Source of the DNA: DAIDKA01 sp049792815
GTDB taxonomy: Bacteria; Pseudomonadota; Gammaproteobacteria; Steroidobacterales; Steroidobacteraceae
Length of the DNA: 64,000 nt
Assembly (NCBI GenBank): GCA_049792815.1
Contig: JBARBG010000133.1
Location: 1-64,000 of the forward strand
Direction of reading: 5' to 3'
Each line of letters opens with the position of its first letter. Position 1 is the first letter of the stretch. Position numbers and translations under genes: made by a program. Under the pieces are notes generated by a model that saw only the letters and a list, made by a program, of their open reading frames with translations, was not told where the DNA came from and did no database searches. This document shows, piece after piece, positions 61,645 through 64,000 of this stretch.

Positions 61645-63522
61645 TTACTCAAGCCCCAAGGCGAGCAGCACGTTGCCGGTGTGGCCCACGAAGCTGCCGT
61701 TGCCCGAATTCACGAACATCATGCCGCCGGCCACCACGGGACTGGCCTGATCGATGCTGCCGCCGTTGGCTTTCACGCCATTGACCGTCTTGAACTCGCG
61801 GGCGGTGTTGAACAGCCAGATCACCTTGCCGGTTCTGGTTGAGTACGCGCGCACGCCGCCGTCCATGGCCCCGCTGAGCACCGCACCCGGAATCGCCGTC
61901 AGCGCAGCCCCCTGGCCGGTGCTGCAGCCCAGCTGCCCCGCACACAGGCCTTTCGGAGGCGGCGCCGCCCACGCCACACTGCCATCCGCCAGGTTCAGGG
62001 CATGCACGCCGCCCGGGGTTTCGGTCAGCAGGTCCGCGGTGCCGATATAGGCGCGATCGCCTTCAATCGCCGCGCCCCACATGCCGCCCAACCCGCTGCC
62101 CTTGCCCAGGCGCACCTGCCACACGAGCTTACCCTGCTGATCCGGGTCCATGGCGTAGGCCATGCTGGATTTTTGCGGCAGTACCAAAAGGTCACGCCCA
62201 TTCACGTGCGTGAGGACCGGTGAGGCTGAAAAATCGTAGTCCTGGCCCAGCGTCGAGGGACAGCCGCTGCCCGGTTTGTTGGTGGCCGCGCAGCCCATGG
62301 CCCACACGTCGTCCTGCAGCACCTGGCTGGCCCATTTGATGGCGCCCGTGGCCAGATCGAGCGCCAGCACGGCATCGCTGTTCTTCTGCGGCGGGTCGGT
62401 ATAGGCGTTGCCGGTGCTGACATAGAGCACCTTGCGCTTCACATCGATGGTCGGGGAGGACCAGATGCCCACGCCGGAAGGCCCGAATATGGGCAGGCCG
62501 GCGGTGGACTTGCCGCGCGGCTTGGGCTCCTCGGGAACGGTGAAGGTCTTCCACAGCACCTTGCCGGTGTCGATATCCAGCGCCGAGACGCTGCCCCGCA
62601 AGGTGCAGCAGCCGTGAGGTGCGTGGATGCCCTGGCCCTCTTCGCCCACACCCTGGATGGGCACGTATACGTGTCCGGCGTACGGCTTTGGCGCACCCGT
62701 CACCGCGGCCGAGGGATGGGTGTCGAGCTTCGTCATCCACACCTGCTTGCCGGTCTGCGCGTCGACGGCGTACGCATTGGCCCGGCGATCACCAAACAGC
62801 ACGACGTACCCGGCGCCGGCGGCGTTGTGGTACGGCGCCACGGACAGCGCCGTGGGCACGCCCGCCGCGGCCTGAAACATCCAGTAGGTGCAACCGGTCG
62901 CCGGATCCAGTGCATAGACCGCGCCATTGTCACTGGCGACGAACAACCGGCCGCCTGCGATCGCCGGCTGGGTGCGCGCGGCCGGTACATTGGCGTAGCC
63001 GAAGGCCCACTTGAGCTTCAGATGCGGCAGATCCGCCGCAGTCAGTCCGCCCCGCGCCTTGTCCTGGAAGCGGGAGTTCTCAAGACCATTGCCCCAGCCA
63101 CTCCACCCCGGAGTGGAATTCGGATCGCCCATCGGCACCTGTTGCGCGCACAGCTTGCCGGCGGTGATGGCCTCGGCGTGAACCGGACCAAAGGGCCGCC
63201 CGGCGATGTATTGCGCCACGGCCTTGCGTTCGACGTCCGTGAGGGTTGCCCCCTGGGCCTGCATCTTGCCGGTGGTCAGGGCCGTCAGAATGGTCTCGGG
63301 CGCAAACCGGCGCAGCATTTCGACCGGCACCGCGCGCGCGTCGGGGGTTGCCGGCGGCTTGCCGGCGACCGGAACCAGGCTCAGGTGACACAGGCCGCAC
63401 AGGCGCTGGAAAACCGCCTGACCCTGGGCCTTCACCGCGGCGCTCTGAGCCTGTGCGGCGCCCAGCGCGGCGCAGTTGAGAACCAAAAGACCTGCGATCC
63501 CTGCGTGAGATTTGCGAATCAT
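61645..63522 (-). CDS. Cytochrome c-PQQ dehydrogenase, polyvinyl-alcohol dehydrogenase-like
   Basis: A 625-residue periplasmic quinohaemoprotein. A signal peptide (ending AQA, about 26) is followed by a cytochrome c domain with the haem site CGLCH (42-46), then an eight-bladed PQQ-type beta-propeller of repeated Trp-docking motifs (GAVYALDPATGCTYW, VSALDIDTGKVLWK, VLALDLATGAIKW, VHALNLADGSVAW, VRAYSTRTGKVIW). The domain order haem-first and CAQQVPMGDPNSTPGWSGWGN match polyvinyl alcohol dehydrogenases. It oxidises an alcohol and passes electrons to the haem. Substrate is uncertain. The ATG at 63522 is chosen for the signal peptide. Confidence 0.9.
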   Translation of the reverse strand: MIRKSHAGIAGLLVLNCAALGAAQAQSAAVKAQGQAVFQRLCGLCHLSLVPVAGKPPATPDARAVPVEMLRRFAPETILTALTTGKMQAQGATLTDVERKAVAQYIAGRPFGPVHAEAITAGKLCAQQVPMGDPNSTPGWSGWGNGLENSRFQDKARGGLTAADLPHLKLKWAFGYANVPAARTQPAIAGGRLFVASDNGAVYALDPATGCTYWMFQAAAGVPTALSVAPYHNAAGAGYVVLFGDRRANAYAVDAQTGKQVWMTKLDTHPSAAVTGAPKPYAGHVYVPIQGVGEEGQGIHAPHGCCTLRGSVSALDIDTGKVLWKTFTVPEEPKPRGKSTAGLPIFGPSGVGIWSSPTIDVKRKVLYVSTGNAYTDPPQKNSDAVLALDLATGAIKWASQVLQDDVWAMGCAATNKPGSGCPSTLGQDYDFSASPVLTHVNGRDLLVLPQKSSMAYAMDPDQQGKLVWQVRLGKGSGLGGMWGAAIEGDRAYIGTADLLTETPGGVHALNLADGSVAWAAPPPKGLCAGQLGCSTGQGAALTAIPGAVLSGAMDGGVRAYSTRTGKVIWLFNTAREFKTVNGVKANGGSIDQASPVVAGGMMFVNSGNGSFVGHTGNVLLALGLE

Positions 63523-63563
63523 CGGTGCATCCGTACCACCCGGCGACATGCCAGCGGGCCGGA

Positions 63564-63569
63564 AGTATA
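63564..63569 (-). promoter_or_regulatory. -10 TATACT of the quinohaemoprotein gene
   Basis: Minus-strand TATACT about 41 bases before the ATG at 63522, with TGACTC 18 bases further upstream as a weak -35. This is an ordinary leadered promoter. Confidence 0.4.
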
Positions 63570-63678
63570 CGCTGGCGGGTACGCATGGAGTCACATGCTC
63601 GAAACTGAGATACTCAGGCCTCTGCCGCAGCGCGTCCGGCAGCAACCCCAAACCCGTTCCGCGAGGCAAGTCGCCATC

Positions 63679-64000
63679 ATGTCCAGGAAAATCATGCTGC
63701 TGGTCGGCGACTACGCCGAGGACTACGAGACCATGGTGCCCTTCCAGATCCTGGTGATGGCCGGCCACAAAGTCGACGCGATGTGCCCGGGGAAGGCCCG
63801 CGGCGACTATGTCCTGACCGCCATTCACGACTTTGAAGGCGCGCAGACCTATTCGGAGAAACCCGGACACCGCTTCTCGCTGAATGCCACGTTTGACGCC
63901 GTGAAAGCCGAAGACTACGACGCACTCGTGATTCCCGGCGGTCGGGCGCCGGAGTACCTGCGGCAGGACCCGCGGGTCATAAAGGCGGTGCAGCATTTCG
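63679..64000 (+). CDS. DJ-1/PfpI family protein, 3' end beyond the window
   Basis: The first 107 codons are visible. KIMLLVGDYAEDYETMVPFQILVMAGHKVDAMCPGK is the N-terminal strand-helix of the class I glutamine amidotransferase-like fold with the conserved Glu/Asp in DYETM, and DYDALVIPGGRAPEYLR is the family's middle motif. The nucleophilic Cys would lie just beyond the edge. Members are intracellular proteases, chaperones or deglycases of debated activity. It is divergent from the quinohaemoprotein gene. Confidence 0.9.
   Translation, partial: MSRKIMLLVGDYAEDYETMVPFQILVMAGHKVDAMCPGKARGDYVLTAIHDFEGAQTYSEKPGHRFSLNATFDAVKAEDYDALVIPGGRAPEYLRQDPRVIKAVQHF

Overview
The window is a chromosome segment of a G+C-rich (roughly two thirds G+C) gammaproteobacterium. 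The evidence is the tightly packed gene order, GreB, biosynthetic SpeA, TtcA, the PrkA-YeaH-SpoVR triad, a LytS/LytTR pair and a QseBC/PmrAB-like two-component system. A large TonB-dependent receptor, a polyvinyl-alcohol-dehydrogenase-like quinoprotein and carotenoid-oxygenase genes suggest an environmental heterotroph of the Xanthomonadales/Nevskiales/Steroidobacter neighbourhood; the exact lineage is inference. I saw no tRNA, rRNA, CRISPR array or insertion sequence.

Layout. 1-2.6 kb: the 5' part of a contractile tail sheath gene running off the left edge, an L,D-transpeptidase lipoprotein and a small unknown gene. 2.7-8.7 kb: greB, then a polyamine block (homospermidine synthase, GST, sulfurtransferase, SpeA) and an RRM protein. 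8.7-12.4 kb: UvrD-like helicase, P-loop kinase and Nudix hydrolase with overlapping divergent promoters, and a small unknown gene. 12.4-18.9 kb: a run of minus-strand genes: unknown, CpcT-like lipoprotein, a translationally coupled ATP-grasp ligase and zinc metallopeptidase, a dual-specificity phosphatase coupled to TtcA, and an M32 carboxypeptidase. 19-27.7 kb: glycogen genes (glgA, malQ, GH57, glgC) with a catalytically degenerate esterase beside glgA and two lower-GC methyltransferases inserted between malQ and GH57. 27.9-32.3 kb: two exported proteins and a TonB-dependent receptor closed by a strong terminator. 32.3-36.8 kb: SpoVR-YeaH-PrkA. 37.3-41.7 kb: lipoprotein, LytS/LytTR pair, MATE exporter. 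41.8-49.7 kb: glgP, then a compact operon of alcohol dehydrogenase, carotenoid oxygenase, MFS carrier and phospholipase-D-like protein. 49.7-53.4 kb: MFS, degenerate EAL-HDOD protein, exported SDR. 53.4-55.3 kb: leuA behind an apparent leucine leader peptide and attenuator. 55.3-61.1 kb: an envelope block (PBP4-type DD-peptidase, His/Thr/Ala-rich protein, two-component system, DegP). 61.1-64 kb: small periplasmic protein, cytochrome c-PQQ dehydrogenase and a truncated DJ-1/PfpI gene.

Three signals cut across the genes. First, at least twelve gene starts carry a TAnnnT -10-like hexamer only 6-9 bases before the start codon, placing the expected transcription start at or next to the AUG/GUG; this predicts widespread leaderless mRNAs. 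Second, a 13-codon reading frame with six Leu codons upstream of leuA is followed by four segments that can pair as 1:2, 2:3 or 3:4, the architecture of an attenuator. Third, a perfect YTTAAK-N5-YTTAAK box lies between the QseBC/PmrAB-like operon and degP, and a perfect 22-bp palindrome spans the regulator's start codon.

The glycogen genes together cover ADP-glucose synthesis (glgC), chain elongation (glgA), chain remodelling (malQ, GH57) and phosphorolysis (glgP); no glgB-type branching enzyme is visible here, so GH57 may supply that activity or glgB lies elsewhere.
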